The notes under the pieces: generated by a model | Told to the model about the DNA's origin: nothing | Database searches by the model: none | The model's input: the letters and a program-made list of their open reading frames with translations, nothing else | Assembly (NCBI GenBank): GCA_938743325.2 | Contig: OW568895.1 | Coordinates: 374,501-438,500 of the forward strand | Length of the DNA stretch: 64,000 nucleotides | Source: Pycnococcus provasolii | Taxonomy: Eukaryota; Chlorophyta; Pseudoscourfieldiophyceae; Pseudoscourfieldiales; Pycnococcaceae | Direction: 5' to 3' | Shown here: positions 1-9,342 of the stretch, piece after piece | Position numbering within the stretch: position 1 is the stretch's first letter | Layout of the letters: every line of letters begins with the position of its first letter | Program-made: the position numbers and the translations under genes

Positions 1-110
1 ATTCTCCCCAGATTCTCCCGGCAGCCCGGGGATTGTTTCGTCCTCCTGAGTGCAGAAGTTGCCCAAGTGGAAGTCACTTTCACCCCCCGGGGGTTGCTAT
101 CGTGGGCACC

Positions 111-917
111 ATGGGCGTCGCGTCGAGCTCTCCGTACTCGCTGCCGCCGCAAACGGTCGTGTTCGACCTGTACATGCAAGGCCAAGGCTGTGGCGGAAAT
201 AGTTGCGAAAAACCGTCGTTCGAACGCCACAGCTACAACCCCGCCTTGCAGGCGTTCATGACATCCGTCGAGTTCGACGAGTTCAAGCGCAGGATGGATC
301 CGCTGTGCTCGGGGTATAAAACACTCAACATGTCACTCGTGGCGATGTTGATTGTGCTTGCTGTACCTATTCCGCTCGTTCTGGGACTTATCTTGAAGAT
401 TCCTGCGTTTCACGTGCCATTCATGCTTCTTACGCTTGGTGGGATATTTGCCTTGCACGGCAGAGTCGTATCAAACAACACCAATGTTGATGCGCAGGTG
501 CAGCAGCTCGTGCAAGACTTTAACTTTCAGCACGTGAACGGCCGAGCGTCCCTCACGTACTTTTGCCTGCACACCGGCTTTTGCAAGCCGAAGCACGCGC
601 GCATACACCGCGAGATCTGGATCGGCCCGTATATGACAACGCCTCAGTTTGCACCGGGTTATCACACGGCCGTGCAGATGGCCCCTCAGTCTCAGCCTGT
701 GATGGGCCAGCCCATGCCCGTGTCTATGCAAGGTGCAGGTGGTTATGCTCCGTACCAACCGTACGGGCAGGGAGTGCCTCCCCCTTACCAATCACCGCAA
801 ATACAACCACAGCAACCACAGCAACCACAGCAACCACCACAAGGCAACATGTACGGCCCTGGCGTGTCTGATCCGCCGATACCGAAGACGGAGGAAGGTC
901 CTGTGACGCGCTACTAA
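111..917 (+). CDS. two-TM membrane protein with Pro/Gln-rich tail, function unknown
   Basis: I do not recognise this 268-residue protein. The start is the ATG at 111, in a strong CACC-ATG-G context; the frame stays open 26 codons further upstream but without an ATG. The N-terminal third is soluble and cysteine-bearing (CGGNSC near residue 26). Two adjacent hydrophobic stretches follow at about residues 79-125 (MSLVAMLIVLAVPIPLVL, then FMLLTLGGIFALHG), so a hairpin-type double-pass protein is likely. After a second soluble part the last 80 residues are rich in Pro, Gln, Gly and Tyr, with PPPYQ-like motifs and a run encoded by repeated CAACCACAG. Such tails often bind WW or SH3 domains, which is inference. 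AATAAT- and TTTATTG-rich sequence follows the stop. Confidence 0.7.
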   Translation: MGVASSSPYSLPPQTVVFDLYMQGQGCGGNSCEKPSFERHSYNPALQAFMTSVEFDEFKRRMDPLCSGYKTLNMSLVAMLIVLAVPIPLVLGLILKIPAFHVPFMLLTLGGIFALHGRVVSNNTNVDAQVQQLVQDFNFQHVNGRASLTYFCLHTGFCKPKHARIHREIWIGPYMTTPQFAPGYHTAVQMAPQSQPVMGQPMPVSMQGAGGYAPYQPYGQGVPPPYQSPQIQPQQPQQPQQPPQGNMYGPGVSDPPIPKTEEGPVTRY

Positions 918-1991
918 CTAAGGAATTCGTTTACATTAAAAAAACGTTCAATAATTTTATTGACTTGATTCCATAACTCACGCGCATCCACTCGTCGTCA
1001 CATTTGTCACGTGAACTACCGTTCAGGCTGTCCGGCCCAATAAAGTAACCTCCAGGCCGGAGGACAATGTAGATCGTCGACCCCTCCTGGACCGATCAAG
1101 CTCATCACGGACCACCACCCCACTCGTGCACATGGTTAATGGATTCGACACAGAGGAAGCACGCGCACCACACGACGAGGTGGGCGCTAATGGTGGAGTG
1201 GGTGGAGTGGTGGACCAGTATGAGCTGGTGGTGGTCCACAGGGCGGGCGGTGCACATCATGCGAATGCATGCAGACGTGCCCTCAAGTGTATTCCCGCGA
1301 GAGCGACTATGACAACACATGCGCAAGGCTCGATGAGGGCAAAGAGGTTATCCTAGGAGGCTAGGACGAGGAGTACGGCTCGCAACACCAGAAGAGTAGG
1401 TATGCGCAATAGTATGCCGCTTACGGGGGCAATCCACCAGGCAATCGTGCGACAAGTGCGCCATACTGTGCACTTGTTATGAACTCTTTACTTCTTGAAA
1501 CTTAACCTTAGCTTAAGGCGTCAGGCGTGAGCCAAAAGCTTGGAGGATTGGAGCTTAATTAAGTGCTCAAGGAGAGTTGTTAAGAGTTATTAAGACCGGT
1601 GTGGGGAAGCGAGTTCGCTACATATTGGACTGTGGAGCTCGTGTTTGTTTGGCGCACGTGGCTTAAAAAAAGGTGTTTGTTTGGTTTCCAAGGGCCAAGG
1701 GGTGGCGCCGGTGATTGCGGTGGTGTGCGACGCAGCGTGACATGTCACACACATGTGCGACGCGGCGTGACATGTGCGACGCAGCGTGACTGCGTGACTG
1801 CGTGACAACTTCAGGACAACAGTTAACAAAGTCACAACTTAGTCCCGACCCCGAGTCCCGAGCGAGCGAGTTCACCCGACCCCGGGTCCCGACTTCCCAA
1901 ACCCTACTTTACTTTTTCAAGTTTGGAGGGAGGGGAGGGAGGTTTTCGCGCGGGGAGGGGCATTTCCAACATCGGAATCGTTTTGCGAAAG
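918..1991. other. intergenic stretch without a convincing gene
   Basis: Short open frames on both strands (about 1105-1356 and 1590-1875) have no recognisable domain and lie opposite each other. 1738-1805 holds a short tandem array based on GTGACATGTGCGACGCAGC. 1840-1895 holds repeated CCCGA/GTCCCGA units just upstream of the next gene. Confidence 0.6.
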
Positions 1992-3380
1992 ATGAAGGAG
2001 CACCTGTCCGTGGGCGCGTTAAGCTCGAGTGAAGTGCGTCGTTTGGTATGGGAGTTTAGTGTGGATACCTCGTTGTTAGCATCAGCAGATCGTGCGCATG
2101 GAGGATACTCGGGGACGAATTATGTTGTCACCACCGCTCCAGCTCCTTCTGATTCGTCTCCTTCTGATTCGAATTTGTCGTCGTCATCGTCACCGTCCTC
2201 GTCATCGTTATTTTTCCTGAAAGTTGCGAATAATCAAGCACCTGCTGAACTTCAATATCAAGTTGCGGCGATCCTTCACCTCGCTAGGCATGGAATCAAC
2301 ACGTGCACGCCTATACGTCTACGAAACAAAACAGGGTTCGTTTCCATCTCACTCGCAAAAAATAGGCCAGCCATACTGCTCACGCACCTACCTGGAAGAA
2401 ACGCCGACGCGCTCATCGAAGAAAATAAAGTCAAAGCCACGGACGTATGCCGACAGGCGGCAGCGGCGCTCGCGGAGGTGCACGAACTACCGCCCTTGGC
2501 TGTCGGGGCGAACATGAGGAGCTTCCTCACGGGAGGGTGCTGCAACGTCGCCGACGTCGCGAGCGGACGGACCGCGCGCAAGTTCCTCAACGCGGGGGAA
2601 CGAAACAGGAAAATAAAAAATCACCCGTACTTGCGATTCTTCGCCGCGAAAGTGAAGGAGCTGCAGCTCGCGTTGCGCGACGCCAAAACGGCGGAGCTGC
2701 CGCAGGGACTACTTCACGGCGATCCGTTCCTAGACAACGTTCTGTTCGACGAAAAGACCAAGAAAATCGTCGCTTGGGTCGACTGGGAAGATGCGTGCAT
2801 AGGATACAAGCTGTGGGACGTCGCGTGCGGCTTGATTGGGTGCTGCTACGACACCGGGAAGAAGGAAATCAACAAACAAAGCGTCGACGCGTTCCTGAGG
2901 GGATATCAAATCGTACGACCTCTCACGCGCGACGAAACGCACCTGCTCGGACCATTCCTGCGAGGTGCGCTGCTGTGCAACGCGACGTGGCGTTTCGAGG
3001 CGTTCAACATCTTGTACACGGGAACGTCAGCAACGGACTCTTACGTCGAGCTCATGGATCGCTACAAACTTCTTGAGAAGGGTGGAACCGACAGCTGGAT
3101 CGAAAGGCGCGCGAAGGCCATGCGCCCCGGTTGGGCCAGCTGGCGCAGTCCATCCGCTGTCAAGGCTGCCCCGCCCGTGCCGTTATACGACGACGACGAG
3201 GTTGCGTCGCCGACCCGTCGTCTCAAGTTCAAACAGGAAAGCAAGCAAGGTGGCAGCTTTCTATCGACGCTCGTTCTTGCCGCTGCGGCTGTCGGCGGCG
3301 TTGCGTTTCACAAGCGCGACAAGCTGAGAAGGGCACCGCCGCCGCCGCCCCCCAAGCCGTGGTATCAACTTTTTGGCTGA
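1992..3380 (+). CDS. aminoglycoside-phosphotransferase/homoserine-kinase-II-like kinase with C-terminal membrane anchor
   Basis: A 462-residue protein with an APH/choline-kinase fold, which phosphorylates a small hydroxyl substrate from ATP; the nearest named branch is ThrB-type homoserine kinase, but the substrate cannot be read from sequence. Around residue 240 is the Brenner-type catalytic motif LLHGDPFLDNVLFD (catalytic Asp and metal-binding Asn), followed by VAWVDWEDA near residue 262, which supplies the second metal Asp. The N-lobe has FFLKVAN with the ATP-binding Lys after a Ser-rich insert (about residues 55-75). After the kinase domain comes a Lys/Arg-rich linker, a hydrophobic segment near residues 423-440 (FLSTLVLAAAAVGGVAF) and a basic, polyproline tail. 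That is a single C-terminal anchor, unusual for this soluble family. The first ATG in the open frame is used. Confidence 0.8.
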   Translation: MKEHLSVGALSSSEVRRLVWEFSVDTSLLASADRAHGGYSGTNYVVTTAPAPSDSSPSDSNLSSSSSPSSSSLFFLKVANNQAPAELQYQVAAILHLARHGINTCTPIRLRNKTGFVSISLAKNRPAILLTHLPGRNADALIEENKVKATDVCRQAAAALAEVHELPPLAVGANMRSFLTGGCCNVADVASGRTARKFLNAGERNRKIKNHPYLRFFAAKVKELQLALRDAKTAELPQGLLHGDPFLDNVLFDEKTKKIVAWVDWEDACIGYKLWDVACGLIGCCYDTGKKEINKQSVDAFLRGYQIVRPLTRDETHLLGPFLRGALLCNATWRFEAFNILYTGTSATDSYVELMDRYKLLEKGGTDSWIERRAKAMRPGWASWRSPSAVKAAPPVPLYDDDEVASPTRRLKFKQESKQGGSFLSTLVLAAAAVGGVAFHKRDKLRRAPPPPPPKPWYQLFG

Positions 3381-3386
3381 GATCCC

Positions 3387-3545
3387 TCATTCAGTAAAGA
3401 AGTTTACTTTACTCTATCCAGCGGTTGTCCATTCACACCATTCACTTTCACCATTCAGCCCACCCACCGGTGCCATTCTCTTCGCGTTTTTGTACATTGC
3501 GGAGATGATTTCGAAGGTTGTATCACTCTATCAGGGCGCTTTCGT
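3387..3545 (+). repeat. dispersed 3'-flanking repeat, copy 1
   Basis: It begins 7 bases after a stop codon. It shares CATTCAGTAA, then CACCATTCA..CACCATTCAGCCCA, with copies after two other genes. It also shares a block reading approximately TTTTTGTACATTGCGG..TGATTTCG with the copy at 34585. By eye, identity is patchy. Confidence 0.5.
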
Positions 3546-3755
3546 TGGCTCAGTGAGGTATCCGGTTGCGACTTGTTTTCGTTGATGTTGTCGCCAGCGC
3601 CACCAACCGTGCATCAACACGATGACTCAAGGGTCACACTTACTACTCAACCTGCCGCTAGAGTAGTATCTAGAGGAGTCCAACGTGTGGGAAAAGGAGC
3701 TGTCTTGGAGTTGAGACTGCAATCATGTGTTTACAAACAATGTACACACAAACTC

Positions 3756-3869
3756 CTACGAGATATTTTCAAAAAAGTCCTCGTCAGCGTCTTCACCCCA
3801 AGCATTGATGACACGCGCGTGGAAAACGTTCGTCGCCGCCTCGCTTTCCAAGAGTCCCGCACCTGCCTG
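3756..3869 (-). CDS. possible terminal exon or gene remnant of an unknown protein
   Basis: On the minus strand this frame reads AGAGLLESEAATNVFHARVI, continues with about 16 further residues in a Trp/acidic-rich run and ends at a TAG. Composition is strongly protein-like (Trp and acidic residues, good codon use). Just upstream an in-frame stop overlaps a CTAG-CAG sequence that could be a 3' splice site, so this would be a last exon. I could not find a matching upstream exon or donor. It may instead be a remnant. Confidence 0.3.
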   Translation of the reverse strand, partial: QAGAGLLESEAATNVFHARVINAWGEDADEDFFENIS

Positions 3870-4840
3870 CTAGATGAGCGGTCGCACCGTACGCGTCGTC
3901 GAGAAGTAGTGCGGTGGCGCCACTGACGCGTGCGCGACGTCGTGCACACGACGACGTGCTGCGCGTGCTGCGCTGCAGCGGATGGTTGTGACAGATGCTG
4001 GCCCAAATCAGTCGAAACGAGTCGGAGCTCGGGTCGGAGGGGAAAAAGCAGGTCGGGCCAGCCCATCGGGTTACGGGGACCCCTTTTCCATGTGATTTTT
4101 CACTTTTACCACCAACCATCCGGGATTCCTCGTTGGTCCCTCGCGGTAGTCGGTGAATCATGCCGTGGGCCCGGAATCCCGGGCCCACCCGTTTGCACAA
4201 AACTTCAATGGCGTCGTGCGAAGTCCCCGACGTTTGCTTTGTGTGGGTGGGTTCTAGAGGTCCAATAACGATGTTAGTCTATCGGCTATGGTATCGCCGC
4301 GAGTTACCATTCACCATTCAGGCATTCACGACGCGGTGGCCGCTACAATACCCATTCACGCGCCATTCATTCCGTTCAATATTGAATGAGCGATCCTAGC
4401 TTTTTGGTGGAAAGTACTTCAGTAACACATTCTTTATAATCATAGAAGATTAGATTTGTTGTGCAAGCGTGCGGGAAGCGGCGTGAAAAATTCGTTCGGG
4501 CCAGGTAGCGTTCCAGCTCGCTTATGTGCCGAACTGCCGATAGCGGCGTTGGCGGTAGTTCTGATTATAAAGACGTGCGAGTGTTGTTGCTGTCCGGTGT
4601 TAACAAACACAGGGCAGCAAAACACACAATGGTCTCGACCCACCCAGGGACCCAACGGCTAGTAGGGGTTGTGTCCCATACCCAGCCAAGGGAGAATCCC
4701 TAAAACTAACAATGCGAAGCACCATTAAAAATGAAACCCCGAATTCGGAACCGGTATCCCCCAGTGCACTCCGCGTTCCCCCTCGGGTTCTTTTATTTCA
4801 GAGTTGTCTCGGCGCCCTCCAAAACAAACCTTCCTCCAAG

Positions 4841-5509
4841 ATGACGTACGCCATGGCCATGGCCTTTGAAGTCGCGTGTACAACAACTTCAAGGAGGTTA
4901 CCTCATGGTTGTCATTGTAGGAGTAGAAGACTCAAGTATATGATGTGTGCCTTGTCATCTCATCGTTTCAGGAGACTTGTAGTACCTGCTGCTGTGGGTG
5001 GTGAGTCTTTGTGCCATAATAGTAATAGTACCTTTAGTAGGAGCTCTTCTAGAAGAATACGCATAGCACCTTGCAGGGCAACTTCCTGGCCTGCTGGTGA
5101 GCGCTCATCTCATCATCAGAGAGATCGATGGAGAGAGGTCCCCAGGCGTGGGAGGAAGGCGTGCGTACACGCAGCAGACGCGACGAGGCCAGGTGCGTCA
5201 GGGCGGCAGACGCAGCAGCCGCCGCCGCAGCAGCAGAAACAGAAATACACAACCAAGGGAGGGAGGGTATACGACGACCCGACGGCGAGCGGAGACTTCG
5301 ACAACGACCTCGTGGGTTGTCCCCCGAGCGCGGGAAGTGAGAACGCCGTGTGGAACTTCTTCTTGGGTCGGCACTTCCAGGCGCGCGATGTCAAGAAGGC
5401 TGCGCGCGCACTCTTTGGGTTTCTCGCACAAATAACGGGACGGACGTCGTCCACCAGTGCGAGGGAGTCGTCGTCCGTGCGACGGAGAGCCGACGACGAG
5501 CCAGAATGA
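4841..5509 (+). CDS. hypothetical protein, possibly plastid- or mitochondrion-targeted
   Basis: This 222-residue frame uses the ATG at 4841 (CAAG-ATG-A context); an in-frame ATG at 4712 would add 43 residues. The first 85 residues are Ser/Arg-rich and nearly free of acids, as expected for an organelle targeting peptide, and are encoded by DNA less GC-rich than the rest. A Gln/Pro run follows, then an ordered-looking part containing KYTTKGGRVYDDPTASGDFD and AVWNFFLGRHFQARDVKKAA, with a probable helix ending in LFGFLAQITG. No family is recognised. AAACCCCGAA lies 107 bp upstream. A copy of the dispersed 3' repeat follows the stop. Confidence 0.5.
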   Translation: MTYAMAMAFEVACTTTSRRLPHGCHCRSRRLKYMMCALSSHRFRRLVVPAAVGGESLCHNSNSTFSRSSSRRIRIAPCRATSWPAGERSSHHQRDRWREVPRRGRKACVHAADATRPGASGRQTQQPPPQQQKQKYTTKGGRVYDDPTASGDFDNDLVGCPPSAGSENAVWNFFLGRHFQARDVKKAARALFGFLAQITGRTSSTSARESSSVRRRADDEPE

Positions 5510-5605
5510 TCGCTCTTTCAGTAACGGAGTATACTTTCCTTTGTCCATCGGTCGTCCACTCACACCGTTCACCGTTCAGCCCATTCAGCAGAAGAATCCC
5601 AGAGG
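5510..5605 (+). repeat. dispersed 3'-flanking repeat, copy 2
   Basis: Starting right after the stop at 5509: CTTTCAGTAACGG, then CACCGTTCACCGTTCAGCCCATTCAG. It matches the order of motifs in the copies at 3387 and 34585. The remaining gap to 5838 is AT-rich with no gene and includes ATAGATATCG/TATCG-type short repeats. Confidence 0.5.
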
Positions 5606-5838
5606 TGGCGGGGAGACCGTCGTAGACCCACATGAAATTTCACCGTTCGCACCTTCTGTTCCGTTGGGAAGTAAAAGTATATATAATACACAGTCTATGT
5701 TGCACACAAGCCTGCAGAAACAGTACGATAATAAAGTAGGGTAAATAGTCTTAAATGTATATACATAGATATCGTCTGTATCGTATCGTATCGTATTGTA
5801 CGTGTGTGAATCGCTTTGTCAAAGAAAACACCAAAGAA

Positions 5839-7587
5839 TCACCGTGGCGAAGTCTTGATGAGCGAGTTGCGTCGTCCTCCATGTCGACGCTTCGCATTCT
5901 TAAGCGTACTCGCCAGCGCGCTCACGTCGCCGTCGTCGTCTTGCATCCAAGGCTTCTCGCCCACGCCTACACGACGGCTCCCGACGTTCTCAGCACGTGC
6001 GGTGATCGCGGGTAGACGAAACCCACCACTAACATCAGTCGCTTGTTTGTCGCGCGTCGTCTTGGCCCTGCGAGGTGCCACCTGTTTTGGCACACGGCCA
6101 ACGTCGAGTCGAGGCACGGCGACGAAGTTTGGCGCTTCCGGCATGTGCACGCGGCGTCTGATGACGACGCTCCCCTTGCCGCGCGTCCTGATCTCCTGAA
6201 GACCCTCGACATACGACGGATTTTGTGCATCCTGGCTGCCATTGATGGCGTACTTTTGCTTCCTATGAAATCTGTCTCCAACCGTCTCGTCTCCGTGCTC
6301 AGTGTGCCCAGGATGGTCGTGCAAGTTCAACTTCTCCAAGTGTTGTCGCCTACGTGCCTCCGCGAGATTTGCCGCCCCGCTTGCCATACGCGACAAATCT
6401 CTATCTGCCATGCTCACGTTCATGTGCACGTCCAAGTCCGTCACCCACAGCAGCCAGAGGCGACCGCCCACGTCGTGCTTGAAGTGCACGCGCATCTCCA
6501 GCACGTTGTACCCCTGCGGCGACGTGCTCTCGACGTGATGCGCGATGCTCTCGCACGCAAGCTGCACCTTTCGCGTGAGGTCGTTCTTATGCGCCTTCAT
6601 ATTCGACATCGTGCCGGCGAAGCCCATGTCCTGCTTGCCGAAACGTGCGTAACGCTTGTGGATGCGTTTCACCTGCTTGCGCGCGAGCGCCTTGGGCTCC
6701 GACTCTTCTTCAATCAAGCGAGGCGCGATGTCCGTGCGCACGCCGGAGTTGCGCACAAAGTCGTCGGTAATCCACAGGGAGAAGTGCCCGCTTCGGAACC
6801 ATGTCGCCGACAACAGGTCCGTGTTTCCACCGTGGTCTCTCACGTGCCTCTGAATGATGCCATCGCCAAGGTTCCTGCCGCTCGGGTGCAGCATCTCGCG
6901 CAGCGCCGTGGCTGTGAGGCCAGTCACGTGCGCGCCGAGTGGGGTGTGCCTATCGAATCGCATGTACAGCGCCACGACACCCTGGTAGTCGCTCCGGAAG
7001 TGCTTGGTGATGACGTCGTATACGTCGTTGAGGTCCTCGCAACGACTCCGCCGTCGTTTCTTGATGATTCCGTCCTTGTTGGTGAAGAGCCAGCTTGTCA
7101 CCTTTCCCTGCATGGCGAGGATTGTGTCAGGCACCGAGATGCTCGTGAGCGGCTTACCAGTTTGAGGCAGCGCCCACAGGTACTGGAAGAAGTTCATGTT
7201 CGCGGTGTCGAACTTGCTGTCCACCTCTTCCGCCTCGAGGTTGGTGAGCTCGTCCGTGTCGACTTCCAGTCGGTTGTACATGAGAACGCGTCGGAAGTGC
7301 TGCAGTTGTCTTTCCAGCGCCAACCTCTTGTGTAGTTTTGACGCGGTTCCTGGCGGCCTTCCGTCGTTGTCCAGGTTATCTTCTTCGTCGTCGTCAGGTA
7401 GCCACGGCGGATGTTCCTCGCCTTTATTCACAGGTTGAAAGCCTGGGTTAGCGGCGCGTGTTGCATCTTCCAGGAAGGTTGCAAACGTAGCGTTATTTGT
7501 AGCCTTATCCACCTGCAAGGAAGCTGAGGTCTTCTGATTCTGATTGAGACGCATGTGGGAGCGCGGAGATAACACCGCGGGCGACAT
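5839..7587 (-). CDS. conserved-looking 582-residue protein, function unknown
   Basis: A long single-exon frame starting at the ATG at 7587. It begins with a low-complexity segment, then an acidic DDDEEDNLDNDG run near residue 65. The middle is ordered and mixed alpha/beta: NFFQYLWALPQTG near 132, DVYDVITKHFRSDYQGVVAL near 190, and a strand-rich part with LEMRVHFKHDVGGRLWLLWV near 370. The last 150 residues are basic and probably disordered. No catalytic signature is visible and I cannot name the family. The Arg/Lys-rich tail with a globular core would suit a cytoskeletal or flagellar scaffold, but that is a guess. The long plus-strand frame over 6043-7335 is its shadow. Confidence 0.75.
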   Translation of the reverse strand: MSPAVLSPRSHMRLNQNQKTSASLQVDKATNNATFATFLEDATRAANPGFQPVNKGEEHPPWLPDDDEEDNLDNDGRPPGTASKLHKRLALERQLQHFRRVLMYNRLEVDTDELTNLEAEEVDSKFDTANMNFFQYLWALPQTGKPLTSISVPDTILAMQGKVTSWLFTNKDGIIKKRRRSRCEDLNDVYDVITKHFRSDYQGVVALYMRFDRHTPLGAHVTGLTATALREMLHPSGRNLGDGIIQRHVRDHGGNTDLLSATWFRSGHFSLWITDDFVRNSGVRTDIAPRLIEEESEPKALARKQVKRIHKRYARFGKQDMGFAGTMSNMKAHKNDLTRKVQLACESIAHHVESTSPQGYNVLEMRVHFKHDVGGRLWLLWVTDLDVHMNVSMADRDLSRMASGAANLAEARRRQHLEKLNLHDHPGHTEHGDETVGDRFHRKQKYAINGSQDAQNPSYVEGLQEIRTRGKGSVVIRRRVHMPEAPNFVAVPRLDVGRVPKQVAPRRAKTTRDKQATDVSGGFRLPAITARAENVGSRRVGVGEKPWMQDDDGDVSALASTLKNAKRRHGGRRNSLIKTSPR

Positions 7588-8509
7588 ACCTGTATGTTAC
7601 CACTCTTAAGAATGGAATGATGCAAGCGGCCGAGAAGGAAGGGTTGTTTAATGTTTAAGGGGTTTGTTATCCACCACCCCACCTACCCTAATAAGGCAAG
7701 TTTACAAGTCGTCGGAGGACGGAGAACGGTTGTCCACAATGTTGTCCACAAGGGTGGGCCACGTTAACCCAGGCTAGCTGGGGTTAACATCAATTAGCGG
7801 CCCCACACCTTATCAGCGGCACACTCTGCTCTGAAAAGTGAGCTTAATCACGATGTATGCCTTACCAACTATCTTGACCACCTTAATCAACGTACGAATA
7901 CAAACCATTACGATGGCGGCCATAGAGTTCTATAGAGGCATACTGTAGACTCCTTGGTTACTCATGGAGCCACCATGGTGGCATGGTCCCATCCATGCTC
8001 AAACTTCCTGTGAGGCTGTGAGCCTCCTCACGAACGTCCCGCTCGAATCCCTCGAGCAGGTCCCTCGAGCTTCACGAGAGACACGAGGAGGCTGGAGGCT
8101 CAGCGCCGGACCTAAAGGTACAGTATTATGTGCTCGCGTGTAAGCAGGTGGTCAGCTGAGTTACTCAGGTAAGGCAGGTACCGTACCGTACAGTACCTTG
8201 GTGTACCTGTGCCAATATTGTGCAAGCTCTTGCTTTGCCTCATCTCATGCATGCACTCGCCCTCGCATAACCTCGAACCAACCCGCGTAAACGTTAAGGT
8301 TATTAGTTCTATTCTTTCTCTTGGAAGAAGAAACCCGACCGGGCGGGTCTATTATCCGGGTGACCTGAGGTGGTCACTTTTGCTAAACCCCGAACTTTTG
8401 TCCTGCTTTTGTCGTGCTGATCTGGCGCGTCCTGGGACCTGTTTTTGTTTTTTTCCCGCTCGTCGTAGGGCATCATTCCTCCCAAATCACGCTGAATCTC
8501 TCAAGTACT
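7588..8509. other. intergenic stretch with an imperfect inverted repeat
   Basis: No gene is supportable. About 8003-8103 holds an imperfect foldback (TGAGCCTCCTC ... GAGGAGGCTGGAGGCTCA) enclosing several CTCGAG/TCGAGC units. GTACCGTACCGTACAGTACC lies near 8178-8197. Confidence 0.5.
8385..8394. promoter_or_regulatory. candidate upstream element AAACCCCGAA
   Basis: Exact AAACCCCGAA 116 bp before the ATG at 8510. The same decamer, in either orientation, precedes six other genes in the window. Confidence 0.35.
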
Positions 8510-8731
8510 ATGCCGCGCCACACGCCGACCGGGCACGGGAGCAATTCGCAGGGCAACAACTACACGTCGTACAACGGCGGGTCGTCGTTCCGCTACAGCA
8601 ACTCGAACGGGTCGTCGTTCTACGACTCCGGGTCAGGCAAGTTCTACAGCCCCGGTTCGTCGGGAAACGGGTCTAAGTTCTACGAAAGCACCGGGGGACA
8701 ACGCTCGTATCAAGGAGGAGGCAAGCGTTGA
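8510..8731 (+). CDS. Gly/Ser/Tyr/Asn-rich small protein
   Basis: A 73-residue protein starting at the ATG at 8510 (longer open frame lacks an upstream ATG). It opens MPRHTPTGHGSNSQGNNYTS and then repeats FRYSNSNGSSFYDSGSGKFY-type units, ending in a basic GGGKR tail. The pattern SNSQGN-Y followed by YSNSNGS-YY units resembles a family of short proteins of unknown function that I recall from fungi and some plants; that assignment rests on memory of the motif, not on a search. No enzyme motif is present. Aromatic residues spaced through a Gly/Ser chain suggest a prion-like or sticker-and-spacer protein, which is inference. Confidence 0.65.
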   Translation: MPRHTPTGHGSNSQGNNYTSYNGGSSFRYSNSNGSSFYDSGSGKFYSPGSSGNGSKFYESTGGQRSYQGGGKR

Positions 8732-9342
8732 AGAAGACGCGGTCAGTGGGTGGTGCTCTCACAAACAGTGGGGTGAGAATTCTCAAGCGAGTTCACCCGT
8801 GTGAATTTTTGATAATGCCCTGTGAATTTCGCGGGCAGCATTCGCGGGCGACGAGAGGAGTGTAAATGTGTCTCTCGAGAGACTCAAAAAAGACGGAACC
8901 TTGTGCAGTGCATTCCCTTCATTATCGTACTCCGTTCATGGTTGGTTTACAGTAGTTGTTGTCGATTGAGCAGTCACATTCTTCCTCACTTGTTGAAGAA
9001 TCTCCCCCTGAAAATCGACAGCAAACTCGACATCGAACAAATACAAAATAAACGGCCGTCCACGACGAAAAGATGCCAAACCTACGATAGAAAACAAACA
9101 CATGTATCTGCCGTATGGTCCTTTCCTTTCTTCCTACCTACAGCACTGTACAGTGCAGTATCCTGAGGCTCACCTTTCATCTACGCGCATAGACTATCGT
9201 AGACTAGGAAGCATTCATTCTTGTCGTCGTCGCGATGATGCTCTTTCACATACATGTAGACGGGGGAGGGAAGGGGGGAGGGAGGGCAAATGCAAAGCAG
9301 GCATCTTTTTCTCCCCCTCTCCTCGTCCTGCATAACTATATC
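8732..9342. other. intergenic stretch, nothing supportable
   Basis: Only short frames without domains. A purine-rich run, GGGGGAGGGAAGGGGGGAGG, lies near 9260-9285 in the presumed 5' leader of the rhodanese gene. Confidence 0.5.

Larger units (their letters stand above)
3381..4840. other. intergenic stretch with a dispersed repeat and one cryptic exon
   Basis: Immediately after the stop is a copy of a degenerate repeat (CATTCAGTAA ... CACCATTCAGCCCA, about 3387-3545) that recurs after the stops at 5509 and 34566. Related CCATTCA-rich sequence lies at 4310-4390. A short minus-strand coding signature at 3756-3869 is listed separately. The rest shows no supportable gene. Confidence 0.55.

Noticed and set aside
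6043-7335. 430-codon plus-strand open frame
   Set aside because: It lies opposite the 582-residue minus-strand gene, which has an ATG and ordered, protein-like sequence; the plus frame is Val/His/Arg-rich as expected for an antisense shadow.
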